DNA of 64,000 bases from DASQPA01 sp963756455 (GTDB lineage: Bacteria; Acidobacteriota; Thermoanaerobaculia; Multivoradales; UBA5704), in assembly GCA_963756455.1 (NCBI GenBank), contig CAVWNC010000003.1:930001-994000 (forward strand), given 5' to 3'. This document shows, in pieces, positions 50,015-60,691 of this stretch. Made by a program: the position numbers and the translations under genes. Positions within the stretch are counted from its first letter, which is position 1, and each line of letters opens with the position of its first letter. A model generated the notes under the pieces. The model saw nothing but the letters and a program-made list of their open reading frames with translations. It searched no databases and was not told the DNA's origin.

Positions 50015-51499
50015 TCAAAATCCCTTGCGCTGCAACGTTTTGCGGTCGATGCCCAGAATCTTCGCGGCTTCGCTCTTGTTGTTCCCGGTGAGCTTCAGGA
50101 TCTTCGAGATGTGCCGGCGCTCCATGGCTTCGAGCGCCAGGGGCTCCGGGGAGGACTGAGTGGCGGCGCCCATCAGCGAGCGGATGAGGCCGGCATCGAC
50201 CTCGTCCTCGGCGAGCGAGGCGGCGCCCTCGACCAGGTTCTGGAGCTCGCGAACGTTGCCGGGGAAGTCGTGCGCCATGAGGAGGGCCAGGGCATCGGAG
50301 CGGAAGGTCGGGGCGGCGATCCCCTCCCGGCGGCTGAAGTCCTCGACGAAGGCGCGGACGAGGTGGGGGATGTCCTGACGTCGCTCGCGGAGCGGCGGGA
50401 GCACGACCTCGACGCCCTTCAGGCGATAGTAGAGATCCTCCCGGAAGCGTCCCTCGGCCACCAGCTTCTCCAGATCCTGGTGGGTCGCCGCCACGAGCCG
50501 GACGTCGACCGGGATCGGCTGCCGGCCGCCCAGGCGAACCACCTCGCGCTCCTGGAGCACCCGCAGGAGCCGCACCTGGAGGGAGGTCTCCATGTCGCCG
50601 ATCTCGTCGAGGAAAAGGGTGCCGCCGTCGGCCAGCTCGAACTTTCCCGGCCGCGCCTGGACGCCGGTCGCCACCCCGCCTTCGATGCCGAAGAGCTCGC
50701 TTTCGAGGAGCGATTCGGGGAGCGCCGCGATGTTCAAGGCGATGAGCGACCCCTCCCGTCGGGAGAGGAGGTGGAGGAGCTTCGCCACCAGCTCCTTGCC
50801 GGTGCCACTCTCCCCCCGGACGAGGACGTTGACGCTCCGCGGTGCCACCCGCTCGACCATGTCGAGCACCTGGCGCATGGCCGGAGCGGTGGCGACGATC
50901 CGCTGGCCGGCGATCTCGTCCGCCAGCCTGCCCTTCAAGGCCTTGTTCTCCTCCGCCAGCCGCTCGCGCTGGGTCTCCAGGCGCTCGACTTGGCGGGCGC
51001 TGTCGAGCGCCACCCCGGCGAGGGCAGCGACCGAGTCGAGGAAACGGCGGTCGTCGGCGGTGAAGGAGGAGTCGAAGTCGCCCCGGACCTCCTTGTCGAG
51101 GACGGCGACGTACCCGAGGTAGACCCCGCGGTAGGCGAGGGGAGTGGCGAGAAGCTCGCCATAGTGCCGCCCGGCGAGATCGCCCTTGGCGCGAGCGAGA
51201 AGCCGGCCCTCGGTCAGCAGCTCGCGCCAGAGAGGAGAGTTGAGGAGCGCGGCGCCGGAGGGGGGAGATTCGATCCACCCTACCGTCGCCACCCCGCGCG
51301 GTCCGCCATAGGGATCGCGGGTGACCGCCACCGCCGCCGCCGGATCGAGCACCGCGCAGACCCGCTCCAGCAGCTCGTCGACCAGCTCCTGCTCGGCCCG
51401 CTGCCCATGGAGAGTGACGGCGAGGTCGTAGAGCGTCTCGAGCTGGAGGATCCGCCGCTTCTCGGCGAGGCCGGTGAGATTGGGCCGCGAGTCCGGCAT
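50015..51499 (-). CDS. Sigma-54 activator-like AAA+ regulator with GAF domain and degenerate GAFTGA loop
   Basis: A 494-residue regulator of the NtrC-like architecture. N-terminal region is a GAF sensor (about residues 25-180: LETLYDLAVTLHGQRAEQEL, LATPLAYRGVYLGYVAVLDK). The AAA+ domain has ERVAPRSVNVLVRGESGTGK (Walker A), ALPESLLESELFGIEGGVAT, GGTLFLDEIGDMETSLQVRL (Walker B) and FREDLYYRLKGVEVVLPPLR. The loop normally reading GAFTGA, which contacts sigma-54, reads GVATGV. The C-terminal Fis-type helix-turn-helix is NNKSEAAKILGIDRKTLQRK. A degenerate loop suggests it does not open sigma-54 complexes in the normal way. Confidence 0.88.
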   Translation of the reverse strand: MPDSRPNLTGLAEKRRILQLETLYDLAVTLHGQRAEQELVDELLERVCAVLDPAAAVAVTRDPYGGPRGVATVGWIESPPSGAALLNSPLWRELLTEGRLLARAKGDLAGRHYGELLATPLAYRGVYLGYVAVLDKEVRGDFDSSFTADDRRFLDSVAALAGVALDSARQVERLETQRERLAEENKALKGRLADEIAGQRIVATAPAMRQVLDMVERVAPRSVNVLVRGESGTGKELVAKLLHLLSRREGSLIALNIAALPESLLESELFGIEGGVATGVQARPGKFELADGGTLFLDEIGDMETSLQVRLLRVLQEREVVRLGGRQPIPVDVRLVAATHQDLEKLVAEGRFREDLYYRLKGVEVVLPPLRERRQDIPHLVRAFVEDFSRREGIAAPTFRSDALALLMAHDFPGNVRELQNLVEGAASLAEDEVDAGLIRSLMGAATQSSPEPLALEAMERRHISKILKLTGNNKSEAAKILGIDRKTLQRKGF

Positions 51500-51520
51500 G
51501 GGCTCAGTGTACCGGAAGTC

Positions 51521-54376
<2,856 letters not shown>

Positions 54377-54548
54377 AGGACCGGTCATCCTAACAGAGCG
54401 AGATGGCGAAGCATTCCCCCCGGGAAAAGATCGCGGGAGAGGGGTACCGCTTCGTTTTCCCTAAGGGTCTGGCCCCCGGCTTCGGGACTGCGGTATCCTC
54501 CCCTCACCGATACCCCGGGCCGCCGCTTCCGGCCCAAGGAGCGAACCC

Positions 54549-54950
54549 ATGAGACGATCTCTCCCCCTGCTGTGCGTCTTCCTCGGACTGCTCTCTCTCG
54601 CCCTCCTCCCGGCGACCGCCTTGCTCGCCGCGGACGAAAAGAGCCCGGCTCCGGCGCCAGCGGGCGCCGTCGAGGTCCACCTGACCGAATACGCGATCCA
54701 GATGCCGGCGACCCTCCCCGCCGGCCCCACGACCTTCGTCCTCCACAACGACGGAATCAAGAAGCACTCCTTCCGGATCGAAGGGCCAGGGATCGAACAG
54801 GCGCAATCCGACATTCTCGATGCCCATTCGACAGCCAACCTCCAGGTCACCCTGCAACCCGGCGAGTACAAGATCGTCTGCCCTATCGGCAGCCACTCGG
54901 CGAAGGGGATGAGCCTGACGCTCAAGGTGACGGCGAAGACGGCGGGGTGA
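54549..54950 (+). CDS. Secreted cupredoxin-domain protein
   Basis: A 133-residue exported blue-copper-like protein. Signal peptide MRRSLPLLCVFLGLLSLALL up to about residue 28. The mature domain has VHLTEYAIQMPATLPAGPTT, NDGIKKHSFRIEG (first copper His), and CPIGSHSAKGMSLTLKV, where Cys, His and Met complete a type I copper site. Likely a small periplasmic electron carrier or copper-binding protein. No oxidase or redox partner gene is adjacent. A hairpin repeat begins 24 nt after the stop. Confidence 0.85.
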   Translation: MRRSLPLLCVFLGLLSLALLPATALLAADEKSPAPAPAGAVEVHLTEYAIQMPATLPAGPTTFVLHNDGIKKHSFRIEGPGIEQAQSDILDAHSTANLQVTLQPGEYKIVCPIGSHSAKGMSLTLKVTAKTAG

Positions 54951-54973
54951 GGGGAGTGTCCTGCAGATCATCG

Positions 54974-55025
54974 TCCGGACCAGGGCAAGGTAGGAACAGA
55001 GCCCCCGTGCCTGCCCTGGTCTCCG
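54974..55025 (+). repeat. Dispersed hairpin repeat, copy 1
   Basis: Downstream of the cupredoxin stop, GACCAGGGCA pairs with TGCCCTGGTC (10 bp). The core CAGAGCCCCCGTGCC is identical to a second copy at 58117-58163, where the outer stem is a different but again perfect 10-bp pair. It may end the cupredoxin transcript and the convergent SDR transcript. Confidence 0.6.
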
Positions 55026-55028
55026 GCC

Positions 55029-55775
55029 CTACACCATCAGATCCCCACCATTGATATCGAGCGCCGCCCCCGTGATGTACCCCGCGGCCTCCGAGGCCAG
55101 GAAGCACACGAGGTCCGCCACCTCGACCGGCTCGCCCAGGCGGCGGATGGGGAAGCTCTGGGCGGCGGCCGCGAGTTGCTCGGGGGTGGCGTTCTCGCGG
55201 GTCAGCTCGGTGTCGAAGAGGCCGGGGCAGACGGCGTTGACGGTGATGCCGTACGGCCCCAGTTCCTTGGCCGAGGCGCGGGTCAGCCCCAGGAGAGCGG
55301 CCTTCGAGGCCGTGTAGTGGGCGCCGCCCAGGGTACTCACGGTCTTCCCGGCGGTCGAGGAGAGGTTGACGATCCGCCCGTACCCTTGGCTCTTCATGGC
55401 CGGCAGCACGGCGCGGGTGAGAAGAAAGACCGCCGTGACGTTGACCTCGAACGTCCGCCGCCACTCCTCCTCAGTGATCTTCTCGAACCGGGTCGAGAGC
55501 GCCACGGCCGCGTTATTGACCAGGATGTCGATTCGGCCGAAACGGTCGAGGGTGCGGGCGACGATGGATTCTAGGTCTTCGGGCTTCGCGAGATCGCCAG
55601 GAACGGCGAAGCCGCGATCCCTGAGGAGCCGCGCCGTGGCCTCGGCGCGTTCGGGGTCGCGGACGTTGACGGCGACGGAGGCGCCGCGGGCGGCGAGGCG
55701 TTCGGAGATGGCGCGGCCGAAGCCTCGGACGGCTCCGGTGACGAGGGCTACTCGGTGGGTGAAGTCTTCGGGCAT
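55029..55775 (-). CDS. Short-chain dehydrogenase/reductase (FabG-like)
   Basis: A 248-residue classical SDR. Motifs: HRVALVTGAVRGFGRAISER (TGxxxGxG, cofactor site), NVRDPERAEATARLL, DILVNNAAVALSTRF (NNAA), IVNLSSTAGKTVSTLGGAHY with Ser, then YTASKAALLGLTRASAKELG (catalytic YxxxK), and ITVNAVCPGLFDTELT. It resembles 3-oxoacyl-ACP reductases. The Arg in VNVRDPERAE favours NADPH. No fatty-acid or polyketide genes are near, so its substrate is open. Confidence 0.9.
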   Translation of the reverse strand: MPEDFTHRVALVTGAVRGFGRAISERLAARGASVAVNVRDPERAEATARLLRDRGFAVPGDLAKPEDLESIVARTLDRFGRIDILVNNAAVALSTRFEKITEEEWRRTFEVNVTAVFLLTRAVLPAMKSQGYGRIVNLSSTAGKTVSTLGGAHYTASKAALLGLTRASAKELGPYGITVNAVCPGLFDTELTRENATPEQLAAAAQSFPIRRLGEPVEVADLVCFLASEAAGYITGAALDINGGDLMV

Positions 55776-55794
55776 GGGTTGGGGGTACGGCCGC

Positions 55795-56199
55795 TTACCC
55801 GGCGCGACGCCGACGCGGCGTCTCCGCCCGCCCTCTGGGAGAACGCTCTTCAGAGGCCGTCCCCGTGGCCCCGGCGATCCCCACCGCCCGCTCCAGCGTG
55901 TGGGTAACCCAGGAATTGACGCTCTGGTGATCCCGCGCCGCCGCTTCCGTCACGGCCCGGTGGAGAACCGGCGTGGCCCGCACGAGCAGGGTGCCGGAAT
56001 AGGGCTTCTCGGGTTCTTTTCCGCGCTCCGCGCACCAGGCGAGATAGTCGTCGATCGAAGCCGCCATCTCCCGGTGCAACTCTTCCACAGAAACGCCTTG
56101 GAAGGTGATCACGGCCCGGGTGTTCACGACCTCCCCATGAAAGATCCCAGCCTCGTCGTCGTACTCGATCGTTGCCAGATAGCTCTTGTATTCCATCAT
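55795..56199 (-). CDS. hicB: HicB-family antitoxin
   Basis: A 134-residue antitoxin. The N-terminal HicB fold is YKSYLATIEYDDEAGIFHGE, NTRAVITFQGVSVEELHREM, AASIDDYLAWCAERGKEPEK; the C-terminal part PVLHRAVTEAAARDHQSVNS WVTHTLERAVG-like region is an RHH/Arc-like DNA-binding domain, followed by a basic disordered tail. ATG 56199 overlaps the stop of the frameshifted hicA by 3-4 nt, which is the normal hicA-hicB arrangement. The antitoxin frame is intact. Confidence 0.88.
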   Translation of the reverse strand: MMEYKSYLATIEYDDEAGIFHGEVVNTRAVITFQGVSVEELHREMAASIDDYLAWCAERGKEPEKPYSGTLLVRATPVLHRAVTEAAARDHQSVNSWVTHTLERAVGIAGATGTASEERSPRGRAETPRRRRAG

Positions 56200-56445
56200 G
56201 GTGGCTCGACTCCCGCTTCTCGAAGAAAACGCCGGACCGACTTCACCGCACCTCGGTCGGTCTCTTTCTGCGGATGCGGCCGGTGGAAAACCGCTTCGGC
56301 TCCGGCTTAACTCCACGCGGAGCCGGGAGCCCCTCCCCTCGCTCAGGTTGGCTCCCAGGGCACGAAAGAGAGCCTCGATGTCCTTCCACGAGATCGAGGC
56401 GCGCACGGAGTCGGCGAAGATCGCGGCGAGGGTCGTCCGGTGGCG
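56196..56445 (-). pseudogene. hicA: HicA-type toxin, frameshifted and without clear start
   Basis: Reading the minus strand, RHRTTLAAIFADSVRASISW and KDIEALFRALGANLSEGRGS are typical of HicA double-stranded RNA-binding toxins, up to LRVEL. The rest appears one base later: GAEAVFHRPHPQKETD, with the catalytic His in FHRPHP, and RGAVKSVRRFLREAGVEPP, stopping at 56196 over the hicB ATG. One extra C in the CCGG run near 56300-56310 explains the shift. No good start codon precedes the RHRTTL segment. The toxin is therefore probably inactive. Assembly error must be excluded. Confidence 0.75.
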
Positions 56446-57000
56446 CGCCTGCGCTTGAAGATGATAGCGCGGAATGCTAGCAACGAGAAGGTGTCGGTAG
56501 GAACCCCGAGCCGTTCCCCATGGTATCCTAGGCCGTCCTTGGAGGAGCAAAAACTTAAACGCCAGGCGGAAACGCCTCCAACGTCGGCAAAACGGACGCT
56601 AAATAGAAAAAAAGCCGCGCCAAACTCGAAGTTCCCCTGAGTAAATTGAAATGCGCGGCCTCAAAAGTCTCCCAGTCGCTGGTTAAATTGAAATACCCGG
56701 TCTCAGAATCATTTCTCCCCCTGTCTAAATTGAAGTATGCAGCCTCAAAAGTCGAAAGAGCCCACAAAAAACTAAATTGCGGGCGCCCCAACGGACTTTT
56801 ACGACGTTTTGCGGCGCTTTGGCGGGGTTTCGACCCAGGCCGGAGGCGGCACGGCGGGGTTTTGCGCCGTTTCCAGCTCTCCCGGGGAGCCTTCAGGTGA
56901 ATTTGGAGACGCTCGAGTCGTCTTTAGGGACGCTCCCGGAGCCCTCGAAGAGGGTCCCATCCGCTCCAGAGAGCGGCAGAACCGGATTGGCGGCGCTCCA
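56446..57000. other. Intergenic region with 42-nt repeat array
   Basis: About 555 bp between hicA and the next coding region, including the repeat array at 56556-56780 listed separately. I see no convincing ORF; the TTG-started minus ORF at 56555-56791 is only the repeats read through. The flank 56781-57000 contains an Arg/Gly-rich plus-strand ORF of doubtful reality and no recognisable RNA or promoter. Confidence 0.4.
56556..56780. repeat. Degenerate 42-nt tandem repeat array
   Basis: Units begin with TAAATTGAA-like motifs at about 56600, 56642, 56684 and 56726 (exactly 42 nt apart), with flanking decayed units near 56556 and 56773. On the minus strand they read as 14-residue units containing FEAAYFNL, SETGYFNL and FEAAHFNL, that is two heptads each. 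The array is AT-richer than its surroundings and lies in an intergenic region. It shares the 21-nt base period and Glu-Ala start of the array at 4472-4755. Confidence 0.7.
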
Positions 57001-57972
57001 CTACCCTCCCGGCACCACCAGCTCCCAACTCGGCTTCAATTCCACGTCCCCGCTGTAGCCCGCTGGCGGGCTGACGACGAACCTCACCCTAAAGTGATCG
57101 CCCGCGGGGACGAACTCCTCGGTGCGGGAGAGGTGCACGGGTTGGCCTCCGGCGCGGGCCTCGAGCTTCAGGTGGAGGAGACAGGCGGTATGGTTGTCGA
57201 CGACGAATTCGACGAAAGTCCCCTCCTGACCCTTGCGCGGCATCCAGGTCCCCTGGAACAGGCCGAGCTCCATGCCCATGTCGTCGAGGAGGCGCTGGCG
57301 CTCGAACTTGATCGTCCGGGTCGTGGGGAGGAAGTAGGGGGGGGCGTCCTGGACGTGGGCGGCGCAGCCGCGGGACTTCTTCGATTCCTCGGCTCCGGCG
57401 AGGAGGGCCTGCCGGCGCTCGGGGGTGAGCGGGTGCTCGGAGGTCGCCTTGCCGAGGCGCGCCAGGTCGTCGGCCGCGGCTTCGATCGGCAGGTAGCGGA
57501 GGCAGGCACCCACGATGACCGCCGAATGGTCCTGCTTCCAGGTGCCGTAGAAGAGATAGCTCTGGCCGAGCTCGAGCTTCGCCCCGCAGGCGCCGGACGC
57601 GGTCTCGGCCTGGACGGTCGTCAGGTCGCTCTTCCAGGAGGAGGAAACGAGAATCGTGTAGCGCTTGAGCTCCAGGCCCACGAGTTGGGCGTTCTCCACC
57701 TCGCCGGCGAAGATCTCCTGGGCGATGCCGAGGCCATGCTCCAGGGTGCCGCCGCCGTCCGGGCACGTGCACGTGGCCGGCAGGTGCGCCGCTCCGGGGA
57801 CTGCCGGCGGGGCCGTCGCAGGCTGTGCAGCGGGGGCGGTCGCTGGAGGGGCCGGTGCCGGGGTCGGCGGGGCTGCCGGGGCGGGCGCTGCGGGCGCCTG
57901 GGCGGCGAGCGATAGAGCCCCCGCCAGGAGACCGGCGGCGATGAACAGGCAGAAGCGAGAGACTCGGAACAT
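57001..57972 (-). CDS. Secreted protein with netrin-like (NTR/TIMP) domain
   Basis: A 323-residue exported protein. Signal peptide MFRVSRFCLFIAAGLLAGAL, then a long Ala/Pro linker (about residues 26-65). The domain that follows begins CTCPD (the CxC of NTR/TIMP proteins) with IAQEIFAGEVENAQLVGLEL, RYTILVSSSWKSDLTTVQAE, and GACGAKLELGQSYLFYGTWK. The C-terminal 100 residues are beta-rich (FVEFVVDNHTACLLHLKLEA, RVRFVVSPPAGYSGDVELKP). NTR domains in bacteria are poorly characterised; in animals they inhibit metalloproteases. No metalloprotease partner is adjacent. Confidence 0.75.
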   Translation of the reverse strand: MFRVSRFCLFIAAGLLAGALSLAAQAPAAPAPAAPPTPAPAPPATAPAAQPATAPPAVPGAAHLPATCTCPDGGGTLEHGLGIAQEIFAGEVENAQLVGLELKRYTILVSSSWKSDLTTVQAETASGACGAKLELGQSYLFYGTWKQDHSAVIVGACLRYLPIEAAADDLARLGKATSEHPLTPERRQALLAGAEESKKSRGCAAHVQDAPPYFLPTTRTIKFERQRLLDDMGMELGLFQGTWMPRKGQEGTFVEFVVDNHTACLLHLKLEARAGGQPVHLSRTEEFVPAGDHFRVRFVVSPPAGYSGDVELKPSWELVVPGG

Positions 57973-58059
57973 CAGGCATCTCCAGGCAAATGGAGCCCGA
58001 TTGTAGCGCGGAGAGGGTAGGCGGCGGGTCTTCAGGCCTGAAGGGCCGTAATCCTTGAG

Positions 58060-58078
58060 CCCAGGGCAACGCCCTGGG
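58060..58078. terminator. Hairpin CCCAGGGC/GCCCTGGG
   Basis: An 8-bp perfect stem with a 3-nt loop (CCCAGGGC aac GCCCTGGG). It lies between the VWA gene end and the NTR gene start on the minus strand; no T-run. Possibly a transcript-end structure. Confidence 0.35.
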
Positions 58079-58116
58079 GAGGGCAGGACCGGGACGGGAC
58101 GCTGGGATCGCGTGGA

Positions 58117-58163
58117 GGCCGGGCAGGCACGGGGGCTCTGCCCCTAGCTGCCCGGCCCGGTCA
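58117..58163 (-). repeat. Dispersed hairpin repeat, copy 2
   Basis: GGCCGGGCAG pairs with CTGCCCGGCC (10 bp) around the conserved core that reads CAGAGCCCCCGTGCC on the minus strand. It lies 15 nt after the VWA stop codon on the minus strand, the same position and orientation relative to its upstream gene as copy 1 relative to the cupredoxin gene. Confidence 0.6.
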
Positions 58164-58177
58164 CTCAGGAAGTCATC

Positions 58178-59404
58178 CTAGAAATCGACATACCCGCCGC
58201 GGGCCCGCACTTGGAGGCCCTGGCGGTCACGGATCCGGATCTGCACCTCGTGCCACTTGCCGTCGTGGCGGGCGTTGCTCGGGTAGTAGCCGAGGACGTA
58301 CTGCTCGCGAAGCTCGGCCAAGATCTCCTTGAAGGCCCCCTCCACCCCGGAGATCGAGTCGATGCCCTCGATCCTGCCGCCGCTTTCGATCACCGCCCGC
58401 TGGAGGTCTCTGAACTCGCGGTCGTTGGCGTTGAAATCGCGCCAGGCCGAGGAGATCGAGGTGCGGCGCGAGCCCTCCTCGTTCAGCTGCAGCCAGTAGA
58501 TGAGGGACTGACTGCGGCGCTCCTTCCAGAGCACCTCCTGCATCGAGAGGACGCTCTGCACGTCGGTGCCGTCGGAAAAGAGGACGACCGCGCCTCGTCC
58601 CACCTGGCCGTCCAGGAGCTTGAGCGCCAGGTAGAGATGGTCGTTGATCGCCGTTCCCCCTTCGGCGGGAGTGTCGGCGAGGACCGCTTCCAGAGGCTTT
58701 TTGTCGTTGTGGAAAGGGGTCGCCGCGAGGAGGCGGTCGGAGAAGAGGAGGAGGCTCGCCTCGTCGACTTCCTTCATGCCGCCCAGGAAAGCGTGCACGC
58801 CGGCCCGCGACGCCGCGATCCGGGGACCGCGCATGCTCTCGCTGGTGTCCATGAGGAGGACGGCGTTGAACGGCACCTCGCCGCGCTCGAAGGTGATGAG
58901 CTTCTGCTCGGTGTGGTTGTCGATGACCCGGAAGTCGTCGCGGGTCAAGTCGAGGACGCGCTTGCCGTCCCCCCCCGTGACGGTGACGAAGAGGGTGCGC
59001 AGAGCGACGTTGATCTCCTCGTTGACGACGACCGCCGGGGAGACCCGGTCGGCCAGCGCCGTCGCTCCCGAGAGGGTGGTGGCGACGACCTGGATGTGGT
59101 GCTCGACGTTCTCCTGGCCGACGTCCCACGCCACCCGGTAGGGCGGTTTCTTGAGCTCGCCGGCCTTCTTGCCGTCGACGGTGAAGAACACCTTGACGAT
59201 CGGCTCGTCGCTCCGCACGTTGACCGCGACGTCGATCATGCCGAAGATGGGGGTCGCCGGGGCGGGGGAAAGGAAGAGAACCTCGACCGCCGCCGCGGAC
59301 GCACGGTGGGGAAGGACGAGGGAGAGGGCCGCGGTGAGGAAGCCGAGGCTCCAGAAGAACGCCGAGCGGCGGACGCTGCTGGGGAGAGGGCGGATCGCCA
59401 TCAT
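58178..59404 (-). CDS. VWFA-related acidobacterial secreted protein
   Basis: A 408-residue exported protein of the VWFA-related acidobacterial type. Signal region MMAIRPLPSSVRRSAFFWSL up to about residue 37. An Ig-like domain (VRSDEPIVKVFFTVDGKKAG) precedes the FVTVTGGDGKRVLDLTRDDF segment typical of the family, then the VWA domain: NAVLLMDTSESMRGPRIAAS (metal-dependent adhesion site DxSxS), VVLFSDGTDVQSVLSMQEV and YVLGYYPSNARHDGKWHEVQ. ATG 59404 overlaps the TPR stop by 4 nt. Likely involved in protein-protein or surface interactions. Confidence 0.9.
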   Translation of the reverse strand: MMAIRPLPSSVRRSAFFWSLGFLTAALSLVLPHRASAAAVEVLFLSPAPATPIFGMIDVAVNVRSDEPIVKVFFTVDGKKAGELKKPPYRVAWDVGQENVEHHIQVVATTLSGATALADRVSPAVVVNEEINVALRTLFVTVTGGDGKRVLDLTRDDFRVIDNHTEQKLITFERGEVPFNAVLLMDTSESMRGPRIAASRAGVHAFLGGMKEVDEASLLLFSDRLLAATPFHNDKKPLEAVLADTPAEGGTAINDHLYLALKLLDGQVGRGAVVLFSDGTDVQSVLSMQEVLWKERRSQSLIYWLQLNEEGSRRTSISSAWRDFNANDREFRDLQRAVIESGGRIEGIDSISGVEGAFKEILAELREQYVLGYYPSNARHDGKWHEVQIRIRDRQGLQVRARGGYVDF

Positions 59405-60600
59405 AAGCTCGCCGCCTTTCCCGTGCCCAGCGCCTGCGAGAGGAGGGCGAGACGCGCGTCGGAGGTTTCGCGGAGCGAGGCGCGCATGGCGAAGAGCGCC
59501 TCCGGCGCCCAGCGGCTGTAGCGGTAGCGCGCCGACTCCTCATGGCTGAGGGGCAGGCTCCCCGCCTTTTCCGCCAGCCGGGAGGCGGCTCCGGACTGGC
59601 CCCGCCGTTCGAGCACCGAGGCGAGCTCGACATAGAGCCGCGGGTCGTTGGGGAACTTGGCGACCCCCTCCTTGAGCACCGCTTCCGCCTTCTCGAACTG
59701 CCCGTCCCGCGCATAGAAGACCCCGAGCTCCTCATAGGCGAGGTTCCTCACCCAACCCGGGCTGTCGCCGCTGATCAGCTCGCGGAGGAGACGCTTGACC
59801 TCGGCGGGATTGCCGCTCCCCGTCGTCCCGCCGTGGATGACCTCGGTGTCACGCTCGATCGAGAGGGCGAGCCGGAGCTTGCCCTCGGCCTGATTCGGAT
59901 GGGCCTTGACGAGGCGACTCAGATATTTGACTGCCGTCTCATAGCGGCCGCTCTTCTCGAAGAGGGCGCCGAGCCCCAGGAGGGCCACCTCGTTGATCGG
60001 GTCGAGCTCTAAAGAGCGCGCGTAGAGCTGGGCCGCGAGCTCGGTCAGCGAGGCCTCCTGGATGTAGCTTCCGAGGCTCGTGAGCACCCGGGCGGCGGAG
60101 ATCTTCGCTCCCTCCGTGGGGCTCCGCGTGGCATAGACCTCGGCCAGGCTCTGGGTGAAGTCCCGGGCGTGGAGCGAGAGGTAGGGATTGTGGACGTCCC
60201 GATAGGCGGCATAGCTCTCCTGGTGAAGGACCATGACCGGCAGGAGGGACTCGTGCTGCGCCTCCTCGAGCTCCCGCACCGCCTGGAGCTCTGCCTTCCA
60301 CAGCTTGTGGCGCCCCTTGCCGTCGGCCCCGACCACCCCGAGCTCCAGAGCTTTCAGATCGTTCACCGCCTCGCCACGCCCGCCCGACGCCCAGTGCGCG
60401 AGGATCTTGCGGTAGGCCTTCTGGATCGCCGGGATGTCGAAGGTCGCGGGATCGATGCGCCCGCCCATGTCGGTGGGCGGCGGCACGTCGGCCCGGACCG
60501 CTGCCGGGCCCGCCAGGCAGAAGGCACCGGCGAGAACGATCGAGCAGGTCAGGATGGAACCAATAGCGATCTCTCTCTTGCGCAAAGCTTCATTCGACAT
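59401..60600 (-). CDS. Secreted TPR-repeat protein
   Basis: A 399-residue exported protein. N-terminal signal (IGSILTCSIVLAGAFCLAGP) ends near ADVPPP. TPR-like repeats are visible: AAQLYARSLELDPINEVALL, GLGALFEKSGRYETAVKYLS, RLVKAHPNQAEGKLRLALSI and AYEELGVFYARDGQFEKAEA, KFPNDPRLYVELASVLERRG. It precedes the VWA gene with a 4-nt overlap, so the two are coupled and probably act together in the envelope, for example as a scaffold and a binding protein. A strong terminator of the preceding transcription unit sits 10 nt upstream of the start. Confidence 0.85.
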   Translation of the reverse strand: MSNEALRKREIAIGSILTCSIVLAGAFCLAGPAAVRADVPPPTDMGGRIDPATFDIPAIQKAYRKILAHWASGGRGEAVNDLKALELGVVGADGKGRHKLWKAELQAVRELEEAQHESLLPVMVLHQESYAAYRDVHNPYLSLHARDFTQSLAEVYATRSPTEGAKISAARVLTSLGSYIQEASLTELAAQLYARSLELDPINEVALLGLGALFEKSGRYETAVKYLSRLVKAHPNQAEGKLRLALSIERDTEVIHGGTTGSGNPAEVKRLLRELISGDSPGWVRNLAYEELGVFYARDGQFEKAEAVLKEGVAKFPNDPRLYVELASVLERRGQSGAASRLAEKAGSLPLSHEESARYRYSRWAPEALFAMRASLRETSDARLALLSQALGTGKAASL

Positions 60601-60609
60601 ATAAAAAAA

Positions 60610-60650
60610 GGGGGAGCGAAAAAGAGCCCCGTTGGCTCTCGCGCTCCCCC
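60610..60650 (-). terminator. Rho-independent terminator
   Basis: GGGGGAGCG pairs with CGCTCCCCC, and inside it AGAGCC pairs with GGCTCT. On the minus strand the stem is followed by TTTTTTTAT. It ends the SGNH (and probably FadL) transcription unit just before the TPR gene start. Confidence 0.9.
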
Positions 60651-60691
60651 TCCTCCTTAAAGAGTAGGTCCTCTGATCTCAGCGTGCGTGG

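Noticed and set aside
56556..56780. CRISPR array
   Set aside because: Units are degenerate over their whole 42 nt with no constant-repeat/variable-spacer alternation, and no cas genes are present.
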